DNA of 64,000 bases. Source: an uncultured Desulfobacter sp. (lineage in GTDB: Bacteria > Desulfobacterota > Desulfobacteria > Desulfobacterales > Desulfobacteraceae). The stretch spans positions 1,620,501 to 1,684,500 of the forward strand of contig NZ_OY781882.1 of assembly GCF_963677125.1 (NCBI RefSeq), in the 5' to 3' direction. Under the pieces are notes generated by a model, which was given only the letters and a program-made list of their open reading frames with translations, did not search any database and was not told the origin of the DNA. Shown in pieces: positions 33,911 to 41,750 of this stretch. Positions within the stretch are counted from its first letter, which is position 1. Every line of letters begins with the position of its first letter. The translations under genes were made by a program, and so were the position numbers.

Positions 33911-35797
33911 ATGTCCAACATTGTGTTTTTGTTGATCGTGCTGCCGATAATTTCGGCCATGGTCTGTTTTTTGATCCGGGTGGACCTGGTGAGGACCATC
34001 ACGGTAACCGCAACCGGGGCCGTTTTAGCGGTCACGTCCCTGGTGCTTCTCGGTCAAGGCGATTTTACATGCGCCGTGCCCTGGGGATGGGAAATATTGG
34101 TTACGATTCTGGATTTTGCGCTGCTGGCCCTGGTATTATTTTTCGGGTTCAAGCTCAACAACCGGATCATCAAATCCTTGACGATTTTTCAACTGGTGCT
34201 GCTTGCCGTTTTTGAGCTGTTCATACTGGAACACGGCCCGGATGTCCCGGCCCTGCTCGGAGACAGTCTGTCTTTAATAATGGTTGTGATCGTCTCCATC
34301 ATTGGTTCTTTGATCTGCATTTTCGGGGTACCCTACATGAAAAAACATGAAGAACACCTGAAAATTGAAAAAAGCAGACAACCAATCTTTTTTCTTTTTC
34401 TGCTTCTATTTCTAGGCGCCATGAACGGCCTGGTCCTGTCCAACAACATATTGTGGCTCTATTTTTTCTTTGAGGTGACCACATTCTGCTCTTTTGCGCT
34501 CATCGGGCATGACGGCACCAAGGAGGCAGTGGAAAACGCAACCCGGGCACTGTGGATGAACTCTTGCGGAGGCGCAATGTTATTGACGGCCATCGTTATC
34601 GTTTATACTGTCGCCGGCACCCTGGACATCTCTGTTCTTTTAACCCGAGGACCGGTTTCAGGCGTACTGCTTGCCGCTGTCGGGCTAATCAGTCTGGCCG
34701 GTTTCGTCAAAGCGGCACAACTGCCCTGCCAAAGCTGGCTATTGGGTGCCATGGTGGCGCCAACACCTGTTTCGGCCCTGCTGCACTCATCTACCATGGT
34801 TAAAGCCGGTGTTTATATGGTTATACGTTTCTGTCCCATGTTTGAAGGCACCTTTTTGAGCCATGGCATCGCCCTGTGCGGGGCGTTTACTTTCCTGGTC
34901 TGTGCCGCCCTTGCCATCGGTCAGAGCAACGGGAAAAAAATACTGGCCTACTCCACGGTGAGCAACCTTGGTTTGATCATTGCCTGCGCAGGCATCAATA
35001 CCCCCCTTGCAGTCATCTCAGCAGTGATGCTGATCATCTTTCATGCCATCTCAAAATCCCTATTGTTTTTGTGCGTGGGCACCATTGAACAGGCGATCGG
35101 CTCCCGGGATATTGAAAATATGCGCGGACTTTACAGAACCATGCCCCGAACGGCTGTGGTTACCATCATCGGTATTTTATCCATGCTTCTGCCCCCCTTT
35201 GGGGTGCTGTTATGCAAGTGGATGGCCCTGGAAGCCGCCGCTGACCATCTTTTCGTCATCGTCATGTTGGCGCTTGGCAGTGCTCTGACCTTTGTTTACT
35301 GGGCCCGCTGGGCAGGTCTGCTGATGGGCGGACACAATATTTCTGCTACGCCTGAAAAACAGCCCCTGTTGACACGTGGACCGCTTGTGACCCTGTGCAT
35401 TGCAGCGCTGCTTTTCGCCTTTGCCACACCCTATCTTTACACCCAAGCGTTTATACCCATGTTTGAAGCCAAAAATATGAATGCCCTTACAGGTGTTCTT
35501 AAAGGGGCCACCGGCGGGTTTGCCATCTACCCCTTTATTGTTTTGATCGGTCTTTCTACGATCTTTGCCATTTACCGTGCGCTTCGCGTGAACGTGAAAC
35601 AAACGCACCCCTATCTTGGCGGTGCCCATACCGGCGATCTTGAAGACGGTGCGTTTCTTGGCCCTATGGAGACCGTTGTCCCCTACAAGGCAAGCAACTT
35701 CTACCTGGCTGAACTTTTCGGTGAGCACAAGCTTACCTTTTGGGTCAACATGATTGCCGGAGGATTGATCCTGTTGATGATTGGAGGTGTGTTGTAA
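33911..35797 (+). CDS. echA: Ech energy-converting hydrogenase subunit A (NuoL/antiporter-like)
   Basis: A 628-residue polytopic protein with about 15-16 helices, of the Mrp/NuoL proton-pumping family (LWLYFFFEVTTFCSFALIGHD, SWLLGAMVAPTPVSALLHSSTMVKAGVYM, KKILAYSTVSNLGLI). Conserved charged residues sit in mid-membrane positions (E in FFFEVT, K in MVKAG). It is the ion-translocating subunit of membrane-bound [NiFe] hydrogenase. The ATG at 33911 has AAAAGGGG upstream (a GTG at 33905 is in frame). It is the first of six genes in the canonical A-F order, overlapping echB by one base (TAATG). Confidence 0.92.
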   Translation: MSNIVFLLIVLPIISAMVCFLIRVDLVRTITVTATGAVLAVTSLVLLGQGDFTCAVPWGWEILVTILDFALLALVLFFGFKLNNRIIKSLTIFQLVLLAVFELFILEHGPDVPALLGDSLSLIMVVIVSIIGSLICIFGVPYMKKHEEHLKIEKSRQPIFFLFLLLFLGAMNGLVLSNNILWLYFFFEVTTFCSFALIGHDGTKEAVENATRALWMNSCGGAMLLTAIVIVYTVAGTLDISVLLTRGPVSGVLLAAVGLISLAGFVKAAQLPCQSWLLGAMVAPTPVSALLHSSTMVKAGVYMVIRFCPMFEGTFLSHGIALCGAFTFLVCAALAIGQSNGKKILAYSTVSNLGLIIACAGINTPLAVISAVMLIIFHAISKSLLFLCVGTIEQAIGSRDIENMRGLYRTMPRTAVVTIIGILSMLLPPFGVLLCKWMALEAAADHLFVIVMLALGSALTFVYWARWAGLLMGGHNISATPEKQPLLTRGPLVTLCIAALLFAFATPYLYTQAFIPMFEAKNMNALTGVLKGATGGFAIYPFIVLIGLSTIFAIYRALRVNVKQTHPYLGGAHTGDLEDGAFLGPMETVVPYKASNFYLAELFGEHKLTFWVNMIAGGLILLMIGGVL

Positions 35798-36645
35798 TGG
35801 AATCGATATTCTTCGCTGTTTCGGCATTGATCCTGGCCCCTTTAGCCGGTGGGCTTTTGGCAGGCATTGACCGGCGCATCACGGCACGGATGCAGTCCCG
35901 GTTAGGACCGCCCGTATTGCAGGCATTTTACGATGTTGCCAAACTGTTTGGCAAAGAACGGCTGCTGGTAAACCGTTGGCAGATCGTATGCTGCTGGGTC
36001 TATTTTGTTGCCGCAGCCCTGTCCGTTGCCTTGTTTTTTGCCCGGGCGGATCTTTTGATCATTTTCTTTGTCCAGGCGGCGGGTGCCATGTTTTTGGTCA
36101 TGGGAGCCCTTTCGACCAGAAGCCCGTACAGCCAGGTAGGCGCCCAGCGCGAACTGATACAAATTCTGACCTACGAGCCGCTGCTGATTTTAGTGTTTGT
36201 AGGCATGTACCTTGCGGTGGGCAGTTTTAATGTAGGCGATATTATGGCCTATGATACGCCGTTGCTCCAGAAACTGCCGCTGATGTTCATTGTCCTTGGC
36301 TATGCCTTGACCATCAAGCTGCGCAAATCCCCCTTTGACTTTTCAACATCCCACCACGCGCACCAGGAGCTGGTTAAAGGGGTGATGACCGAATACTCCG
36401 GGCCGGTACTTGCGGTAATTGAGATGGCACACTGGTACGAAACGGTTCTAATTCTTGCGGTATGCGCGTTGTTCTGGACCACGAGCTGGATCTGGATGAT
36501 CGTGCTGCTGGTCGCCACCTACCTGGTCGAAATCATCATTGACAATACCATGGCGAGAATGACCTGGCGCTGGATGCTCAAGTATGTCTGGAGCATCGGC
36601 CTGGTTCTGACGTTTATCAATTTTATCTGGCTGCACGTGAGGTAG
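35797..36645 (+). CDS. echB: Ech hydrogenase subunit B (NuoH-like membrane subunit)
   Basis: A 282-residue membrane protein with eight or so helices, homologous to NuoH of complex I (GIDRRITARMQSRLGPPVLQAFYDVAKLF, STRSPYSQVGAQRELIQILTYEP, LRKSPFDFSTSHHAHQELVKG). It anchors the hydrogenase module to the membrane arm. The frame is open from 35740, but the ATG at 35797, overlapping the echA stop and preceded by TTGGAGG, begins at the usual N-terminus. Confidence 0.92.
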   Translation: MESIFFAVSALILAPLAGGLLAGIDRRITARMQSRLGPPVLQAFYDVAKLFGKERLLVNRWQIVCCWVYFVAAALSVALFFARADLLIIFFVQAAGAMFLVMGALSTRSPYSQVGAQRELIQILTYEPLLILVFVGMYLAVGSFNVGDIMAYDTPLLQKLPLMFIVLGYALTIKLRKSPFDFSTSHHAHQELVKGVMTEYSGPVLAVIEMAHWYETVLILAVCALFWTTSWIWMIVLLVATYLVEIIIDNTMARMTWRWMLKYVWSIGLVLTFINFIWLHVR

Positions 36646-36648
36646 ACC

Positions 36649-37116
36649 ATGCTAAAAAATTTTATAAAAAATGCACAAATAAAGTCACCATGGATCATGC
36701 ATTTTGACTGCGGAAGCTGCAACGGCTGTGATATCGAGACCCTGGCCTGCCTGACACCGCTTTACGATGTGGAGCGGTTTGGTATCATCAATGTGGGCAA
36801 CCCCAAACATGCGGATATATTGCTGGTGACCGGAACCGTCAACCACCGCAACAAGGCAGTGCTCAAAAATATTTATGAGCAGATGCCCGAACCCAAAGCC
36901 GTGATCGCCATCGGGGCCTGTGGCCTTTCCGGCGGCATTTTCCACGATTGCTACAATGTAATCGGCGGTGTGGACAAAATTATTCCGGTGGATGTCTATG
37001 TCCCAGGGTGCCCTGCAAAACCCGAAGCAATTATCGACGGTGTGGTCAAGGCCCTGGAAATATTTAAACAAAAATTAGCGGGTGAACCCGAATCCACTGA
37101 ATCAGCCGAAGCATAA
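36649..37116 (+). CDS. echC: Ech hydrogenase small subunit C (NuoB-like, proximal [4Fe-4S])
   Basis: A 155-residue soluble subunit with the proximal-cluster cysteines: CGSCNGCD near residues 22-29, GACGLSGG near 91-96 and VPGCPAKPEA near 120-126. It passes electrons between the NiFe subunit EchE and the ferredoxin-like EchF. It starts 3 bp after echB. Confidence 0.94.
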   Translation: MLKNFIKNAQIKSPWIMHFDCGSCNGCDIETLACLTPLYDVERFGIINVGNPKHADILLVTGTVNHRNKAVLKNIYEQMPEPKAVIAIGACGLSGGIFHDCYNVIGGVDKIIPVDVYVPGCPAKPEAIIDGVVKALEIFKQKLAGEPESTESAEA

Positions 37117-37142
37117 ATCTGCAGAAGCATAAGGACAAATTC

Positions 37143-37523
37143 ATGATTTCAAATGAAACAACCATCACCTTAGACAACCTTGTTGCCGAGGCCGGGCGAA
37201 TGAAACAGGCGGGTTACCGGTTTGTAACCCTGTCCACCGTCACACTTGAAGACGGCTCCACAGACATCCTGTACCATTTTGACAAAGATATGGTGCTTTC
37301 TCATTTTCGTTTAAATGTGACGGCAGCCACAACGGTTCCGAGCATATCCGGTGTCTATTTCAGCGCATTTCTGGCTGAAAACGAAGTCAAAGATCTGGCA
37401 AACTTTGAATTTGACGGCCTGGCTGTGGATTACAACCGGACCCTGTACCTTGATTCCAGCGTTGAAACCATTCCGCTGGCCAACAATCTTAAGATCAAGG
37501 ACAAAAAAGAGAAGAAGGAGTAA
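37143..37523 (+). CDS. echD: Ech hydrogenase subunit D (NuoC-like)
   Basis: A 126-residue hydrophilic protein in the echD position. It has the NuoC-type fold signature (GYRFVTLSTVTLEDGSTDILYHF, LRLNVTAA-like strand, PSISGVYFSAFLAENEVKDL) and a Lys-rich tail. It joins the small and large subunits and has no cofactor motif. It ends 2 bp before echE. Confidence 0.88.
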   Translation: MISNETTITLDNLVAEAGRMKQAGYRFVTLSTVTLEDGSTDILYHFDKDMVLSHFRLNVTAATTVPSISGVYFSAFLAENEVKDLANFEFDGLAVDYNRTLYLDSSVETIPLANNLKIKDKKEKKE

Positions 37524-37525
37524 GC

Positions 37526-38605
37526 ATGTCCAATAAAACAGTTATTCCCTTTGGGCCCCAGCATCCGGTATTGCCCGAGCCGCTCCATCTTAAACTTGTG
37601 GTGGAAGATGAGATTGTTAAAGAAGCCATTCCTGCCTTGGGATATGTACATCGGGGCTTAGAAATGCTTGCCGCCAAACGTGACTTTCATCAGATGATCA
37701 ACGTATGCGAACGGGTGTGCGGCATCTGTTCGATGATCCACGGCACCTGTTTTTCCCAATCTATTGAAGAGATCATGGGCGTTGAGGTGCCGGATCGGGC
37801 CCAGTACCTGCGCGTGATCTGGTCTGAGCTGCACCGCCTGCACAGCCACCTGCTCTGGCTTGGACTCTATGCCGACGCGTTCGGCTTTGAAGCCCTGTTC
37901 ATGCAGTTCTGGAAAATCCGCGAACGTATCATGGACATCAATGAGGCAACGGCGGGAAACCGGGTTATTGTTTCGGTGAACGTCGTCGGCGGGGTCCGCA
38001 AGGATCTGTCGCCGGAACAGCTTGACTGGATTCTAAAAGAGCTGGTTCTTGTGGAAAAAGAGTTTAAGGCACTGGAGAGCACCCTGCTTGATGATTATAC
38101 GGTTAAATCCAGAACCGTGGGTGTCGGCGTCATGACCTATGATCAAGCCTATGAACTGGGCGCGGCAGGGCCTACGCTTCGGGGCTCCGGAGTCGCACAG
38201 GATATGCGCATGACCGGGTACGGGGCATATAAAAAATTAGATTTTCAGCCGGTTACCCACAAGGACGGCGACTGTTATGCCAGAAGCTGGGTCCGTTTTC
38301 ATGAGGTATACCAGTCCATAGATCTGGTGCGCCAGGCCATTGCCGCTTTACCCGCCGGCAGCCTTGCTGCAAAGGTTAAAGGTAATCCGGAAGGCGAGTC
38401 CGTCGTGCGTGTGGAACAGCCACGGGGAGAATGTCTTTATTATGTAAAGGGCAACGGTACCAAACTGCTGGATCGTGTGCGAATCCGCACCCCGACCTTT
38501 GCCAATATTCCCTGCCTTCTGAATATGCTGCCCGAATGTGAGCTGGCCGACGTACCGGTCATTGTCTTATCTATCGATCCGTGCGTCAGCTGTACGGAGC
38601 GTTAA
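37526..38605 (+). CDS. echE: Ech hydrogenase large subunit E ([NiFe] catalytic subunit, NuoD-like)
   Basis: A 359-residue catalytic subunit. Both NiFe-site pairs are present: RVCGICSMIHG (near residues 64-74) and DPCVSCTER at the C-terminus, so this is a true hydrogenase and not a complex I relative. The protein ends at CTER, the place where the maturation protease normally cuts, so no C-terminal propeptide is present. It reduces protons with electrons from reduced ferredoxin, or the reverse, coupled to ion pumping through EchA/B. Confidence 0.94.
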   Translation: MSNKTVIPFGPQHPVLPEPLHLKLVVEDEIVKEAIPALGYVHRGLEMLAAKRDFHQMINVCERVCGICSMIHGTCFSQSIEEIMGVEVPDRAQYLRVIWSELHRLHSHLLWLGLYADAFGFEALFMQFWKIRERIMDINEATAGNRVIVSVNVVGGVRKDLSPEQLDWILKELVLVEKEFKALESTLLDDYTVKSRTVGVGVMTYDQAYELGAAGPTLRGSGVAQDMRMTGYGAYKKLDFQPVTHKDGDCYARSWVRFHEVYQSIDLVRQAIAALPAGSLAAKVKGNPEGESVVRVEQPRGECLYYVKGNGTKLLDRVRIRTPTFANIPCLLNMLPECELADVPVIVLSIDPCVSCTER

Positions 38606-38616
38606 AAAGGAGCCTT

Positions 38617-38979
38617 ATGTTTAATTTTACACCCAGCATACTTAAAAATATTGCCTCACGTCCCGCCACCCGACAATACCCGATTGTTAAACGAGAGCTG
38701 CCCGAAGGCGTGCGCGGTGAACTCTATAATGATATTGATGCATGTATTTTCTGCGGCATGTGTTCGCGCAAATGCCCATCAGTTTGCATCACTGTGGACA
38801 AAAAGGCCGGCACATGGACCTGCGATCCGTTTATGTGCGTCTATTGCGGCATCTGTGCAGACACCTGCCCGACACATTGCCTGCATTTCCATACAGCCCA
38901 CAGACCTGCGGCAACGGAACGGCAAATGATCTCCATGCAGGGGGAACCCAAAGCAAAGAAAAAAAAAGACACTGATTAA
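38617..38979 (+). CDS. echF: Ech hydrogenase subunit F (2x[4Fe-4S], NuoI-like)
   Basis: A 120-residue polyferredoxin subunit with two CxxCxxCxxxCP motifs (CIFCGMCSRKCP and CVYCGICADTCP) and a Lys-rich end. It takes electrons from ferredoxin. The frame opens earlier, but the ATG at 38617 with AAAAGGAG upstream is the likely start. It is the last gene of the operon. Confidence 0.93.
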   Translation: MFNFTPSILKNIASRPATRQYPIVKRELPEGVRGELYNDIDACIFCGMCSRKCPSVCITVDKKAGTWTCDPFMCVYCGICADTCPTHCLHFHTAHRPAATERQMISMQGEPKAKKKKDTD

Positions 38980-39044
38980 AACGTTTGATAGGAAAACGTA
39001 TTGTTAACAATAGACGTTCTGATTATTGTTATAATTTTTTAAAC

Positions 39045-39083
39045 ACAAAGGGCACGAAGGGGTAATATATTCGTGCCCTTTGT
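39045..39083. repeat. Perfect 14-bp inverted repeat (hairpin) after the ech operon
   Basis: ACAAAGGGCACGAA (39045-39058) and its exact complement (39070-39083) enclose an 11-nt loop, 65 bp after echF. It could end the ech transcript, though no T-run follows. It may instead be an extragenic palindrome of the CACGAAG family. A truncated gene begins right after it. Confidence 0.7.
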
Positions 39084-39097
39084 ATGCCTCGCCACCT

Positions 39098-39307
39098 AAG
39101 ACAAAAATATGCTTTGACTGTTCAATGGTCATCATCGGCGTCGTCAGTTCTTTCATTTTTCTGCATAAATTGGCCGGGATAAGAGAGGGAACTGTGCTTG
39201 CTGCTCTCATTGTCGGTTTTCTGGTCCATCTATATGAAAAAATATCACATCTCCTGTTAAGGAAATTACAACGGACAGCAAAAACCATTAAAACAACCGG
39301 TATCTGA
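39098..39307 (+). pseudogene. 5'-truncated YczE/DUF6198-like membrane protein gene
   Basis: The frame encodes FDCSMVIIGVVSSFIFL then GIREGTVLAALIVGFLVHLY, which matches the last two helices of YczE/DUF6198-type membrane proteins (FDV...-REGT-AALLVG). The rest of the gene, about two thirds, is missing upstream, where the hairpin at 39045-39083 and echF are found. It is probably a non-functional leftover, cut at or near the palindrome. Confidence 0.6.
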
Positions 39308-39373
39308 TCATGCAAAGAACGAAGTTTGAGACGCCCGAAGAAGGAAAAGGCAGATACAATCCTGTTCCCTGTT

Positions 39374-40239
39374 TCAATTGACCTGCCATAGCATGACGCC
39401 CTGGCAAACGGTCTGTTTTTGATGAAAAATCCCGTTAACGGCCTGGCCGGTTATATAAGCCTTTAGCTTTTGGTGAGTCTCCGGTGTAACGTCTGTGATG
39501 CCCTGGGTAAAAAAGATTATATTCTCCACGGCTTCATCAATGTTCTCTTTACGGTCATGGGTCCAGACATGGAAATCGATCTGGGGACGGTATCCTTTGG
39601 CATAAACATAGGTGAAAGGATAAATGAAATCCCATGATGTGCTTTCAAGTTCCTGGCCCGTGACATCTTTCCACAGATTGTTGTAAAAACTGCGAGGGCT
39701 ACCGCCGGAAAAGGTGCTCAAGTAACAAAATTTCGCGATGCTTGCATGACTTTTTCCAATGTCGTTGGATCGCAAACACCAGGGTTCATGGAGGAAAATA
39801 CCAGGTCAAATTGACCGGCCAGGCCCTCTTTTTCCAAATTCACGTCCTGCCAGGTCTGCTGTTTGATACGAATCTGATCCGGACTTAACCCCAAAGCGTC
39901 AATTTTCTGTCTGAGTATCTCAATCATGCCGCTGGAAGGCTCAAGTGCAACTATGCTTGCCCCCATTTCCACCATGGGAACGGCCCAGTTTCCCGATCCG
40001 GCACCAACATCCAGAACACGGCTTCCGGCTTGAAGTGCACCGGCGTTCCTGAGCATGGACAAGATGCGTTCTTTTCGGGAAACCGCCTCGGGTGTGGCGG
40101 ATTGTTTGTCGAACTTCTTGGCGCGTTTATCCCATTTTTTGTAATGATTCGTGTCTGTTTTTTTCTCAGGATCGTTTTTTAATTCATTAAGCCACAGATT
40201 GTTCCAGACACTTTGATTATTTAACGGGAATAAATTCAT
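39374..40239 (-). pseudogene. SAM-dependent methyltransferase gene broken by a frameshift near 39725
   Basis: The first frame (from 40239) encodes a class I methyltransferase start with motif I (VLDVGAGSGNWAVPM), acidic loop VALEPSSGM and FDLVFSSMNPG, then stops at 39718 in ...VMQASRNFVT. The overlapping second frame continues the same protein as AKFCYLSTFSGGSPRSFYNNLW and runs to 39374. The join lies at the GCGAAATTTTG run, where one base is missing or extra. Rejoined, the protein would be about 285 residues. It may be a real pseudogene or a sequencing/assembly error in the A/T run. Confidence 0.75.
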
Positions 40240-40300
40240 TAGAGGATCTCCTTTTTCGTTTATGGGAATGATTTTTCAACATCAGTCATCGCGTCTTTTT

Positions 40301-40891
40301 TTATTTATCCAGCAATTTTAAAATGGTCTTGACCGCTTTAACGGCATGTTGCCGAATCTTTGCCGGTGACGGCGGAGCAACCAGACCGGTAAGCACGGTC
40401 ATACGCATGGACAGCAGAATGCTAAGAAAAACATCGATTTCGTATTGGGCGTCTTCAATATTGAATCGTTCTTTAAAAAACAGTGCAAGACGGGTTTTGG
40501 TTCGTGTGGGACCAACGGCATAAAAGGCGCGTGTTATCTCAGGGACCTTGGGGCCTTCGGACACCAGCAACCGGATATTGGCCAGGTGCGCCTTGGATAA
40601 ATGTCTTTCAACGAATCCGATGGCGAAGGTATTCAGGGCTTTTGTGGTGTCTTCCAAGTCCAGTGCGTCCAAAAAGTCATTGTTCATCGCCAGTCTCTGT
40701 GCTTCCAGTGCCGATTTGAAAAGCGCCTCTTTGGATTCAAAATACCGATACACCGTTTGTTTGGTGACATGGGCCTGCTCGGCAATTTTATCCATGCTGG
40801 TGCCGATGAATCCATTGGATTGAAATAGTTCCTGGGCAGCCTTGTGTATGCGCTGAATCTTCAATTGTTTGTTTTGTTCTATTTTTTTCAT
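40301..40891 (-). CDS. TetR-family transcriptional repressor
   Basis: A 196-residue regulator: N-terminal HTH (TSMDKIAEQAHVTKQTVYRYF, residues about 30-50) and a C-terminal ligand domain with RMTVLTGLV. It is divergent from the flavodoxin gene, and the space between (160 bp) holds a strong promoter with a palindromic operator over the start site, so it most likely represses that gene and itself. Confidence 0.9.
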   Translation of the reverse strand: MKKIEQNKQLKIQRIHKAAQELFQSNGFIGTSMDKIAEQAHVTKQTVYRYFESKEALFKSALEAQRLAMNNDFLDALDLEDTTKALNTFAIGFVERHLSKAHLANIRLLVSEGPKVPEITRAFYAVGPTRTKTRLALFFKERFNIEDAQYEIDVFLSILLSMRMTVLTGLVAPPSPAKIRQHAVKAVKTILKLLDK

Positions 40892-40947
40892 ATGTGGTTT
40901 GGCCTGGGGTTATAATTAAAAAAACAAACTTGATAGTATGATTTTTA

Positions 40948-40976
40948 TTGACAGACCGCAGCAGGGCCCGTATACA
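40948..40976 (+). promoter_or_regulatory. Sigma-70-type promoter of the flavodoxin gene
   Basis: TTGACA (40948-40953), a 17-bp spacer, then TATACA (40971-40976), 75 bp before the flavodoxin ATG and pointing towards it. A perfect -35 and optimal spacing make this the clearest housekeeping-type promoter in the window. Confidence 0.75.
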
Positions 40977-40981
40977 AAATA

Positions 40982-40997
40982 CATACTGTTCAGTATG
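40982..40997. promoter_or_regulatory. Palindromic operator CATACTGTTCAGTATG (probable TetR site)
   Basis: Inverted repeat CATACT-GTTC-AGTATG placed where transcription should start from the promoter at 40948-40976. A half-like sequence (TAGTATGATTTTTATTG) recurs at 40934-40950, and AGTATGATTTTTGT follows the operator, so two related sites flank the promoter. It is the natural target of the divergently encoded TetR protein. Confidence 0.7.
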
Positions 40998-41051
40998 ATT
41001 TTTGTCAAGGTGATTTAATTTCAGAATGTAAAAAAAGCAAAGGAGAAAAAA

Positions 41052-41597
41052 ATGGATGCATTGGTTGTTTACGATTCTTTGAGTGGAAATACGGAAAAAG
41101 TAGCCCAAAGGATTTATGAGACATCGGCCAAACTACTGCCCTCGCAAATTGTCAGGGTGAATAAGGATACGGATATCGATTTGCTGGACCATGATCTTAT
41201 TTTTATCGGCTCTGCAGTCATCGACTGGTTACCCACCAAAACCTTGACGGCATTTGTCCAGCGCACTATGGAAGCAGCCAATGAACAAGGACGGATCAAA
41301 CCGGCTGCGCCCATTATTCCCGGCAAATTTGCGGTTTGCTTTGCCACGTTCGGCGGGCCGCACATTGGCGTCGGCGAAGCTGTGCCCATGACGCTCTGGC
41401 TGCGTTCCGCCTTATCACACCTGGGCTTTATCGTATTGGACCAATGGCATGTACCGGGTCAGTTCGCCAACCGACCTGAACTCAACCAAGGGGGGCGATT
41501 AGGAAATATTGAAGGGCGGCCTGATGCGCATGATCTTCATGATATCGAGAACCGGGTTCGCGGTACACTTGCGTCATTGTCGGCCTGGTGGGAATAG
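41052..41597 (+). CDS. Flavodoxin-family protein
   Basis: A 181-residue FMN-type flavodoxin: phosphate-binding loop YDSLSGNTEKVA (residues 7-18), second loop IGSAVIDWLPT, and third loop ATFGGPHIGVGEA. The ribosome site is AAAGGAG. It is an electron carrier or small reductase; no partner gene is adjacent. It is controlled by the divergent TetR gene. Its last 150 bp and 34 bp of following sequence recur in decayed form at 45006-45190. Confidence 0.85.
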   Translation: MDALVVYDSLSGNTEKVAQRIYETSAKLLPSQIVRVNKDTDIDLLDHDLIFIGSAVIDWLPTKTLTAFVQRTMEAANEQGRIKPAAPIIPGKFAVCFATFGGPHIGVGEAVPMTLWLRSALSHLGFIVLDQWHVPGQFANRPELNQGGRLGNIEGRPDAHDLHDIENRVRGTLASLSAWWE

Positions 41598-41750
41598 CGG
41601 TAGGGAACGCCTGATCTTTTGCGCGCATGCCCGGTGGACAACCAATTCCGCTGAGGTCACGGGGAAATTTTATGTAATGGACTCGTAGATTTCAGCACCA
41701 ATATCTTTAATGGACAGCATGCTCAAGACAGGCCTCTTACTCAGGTCCGA

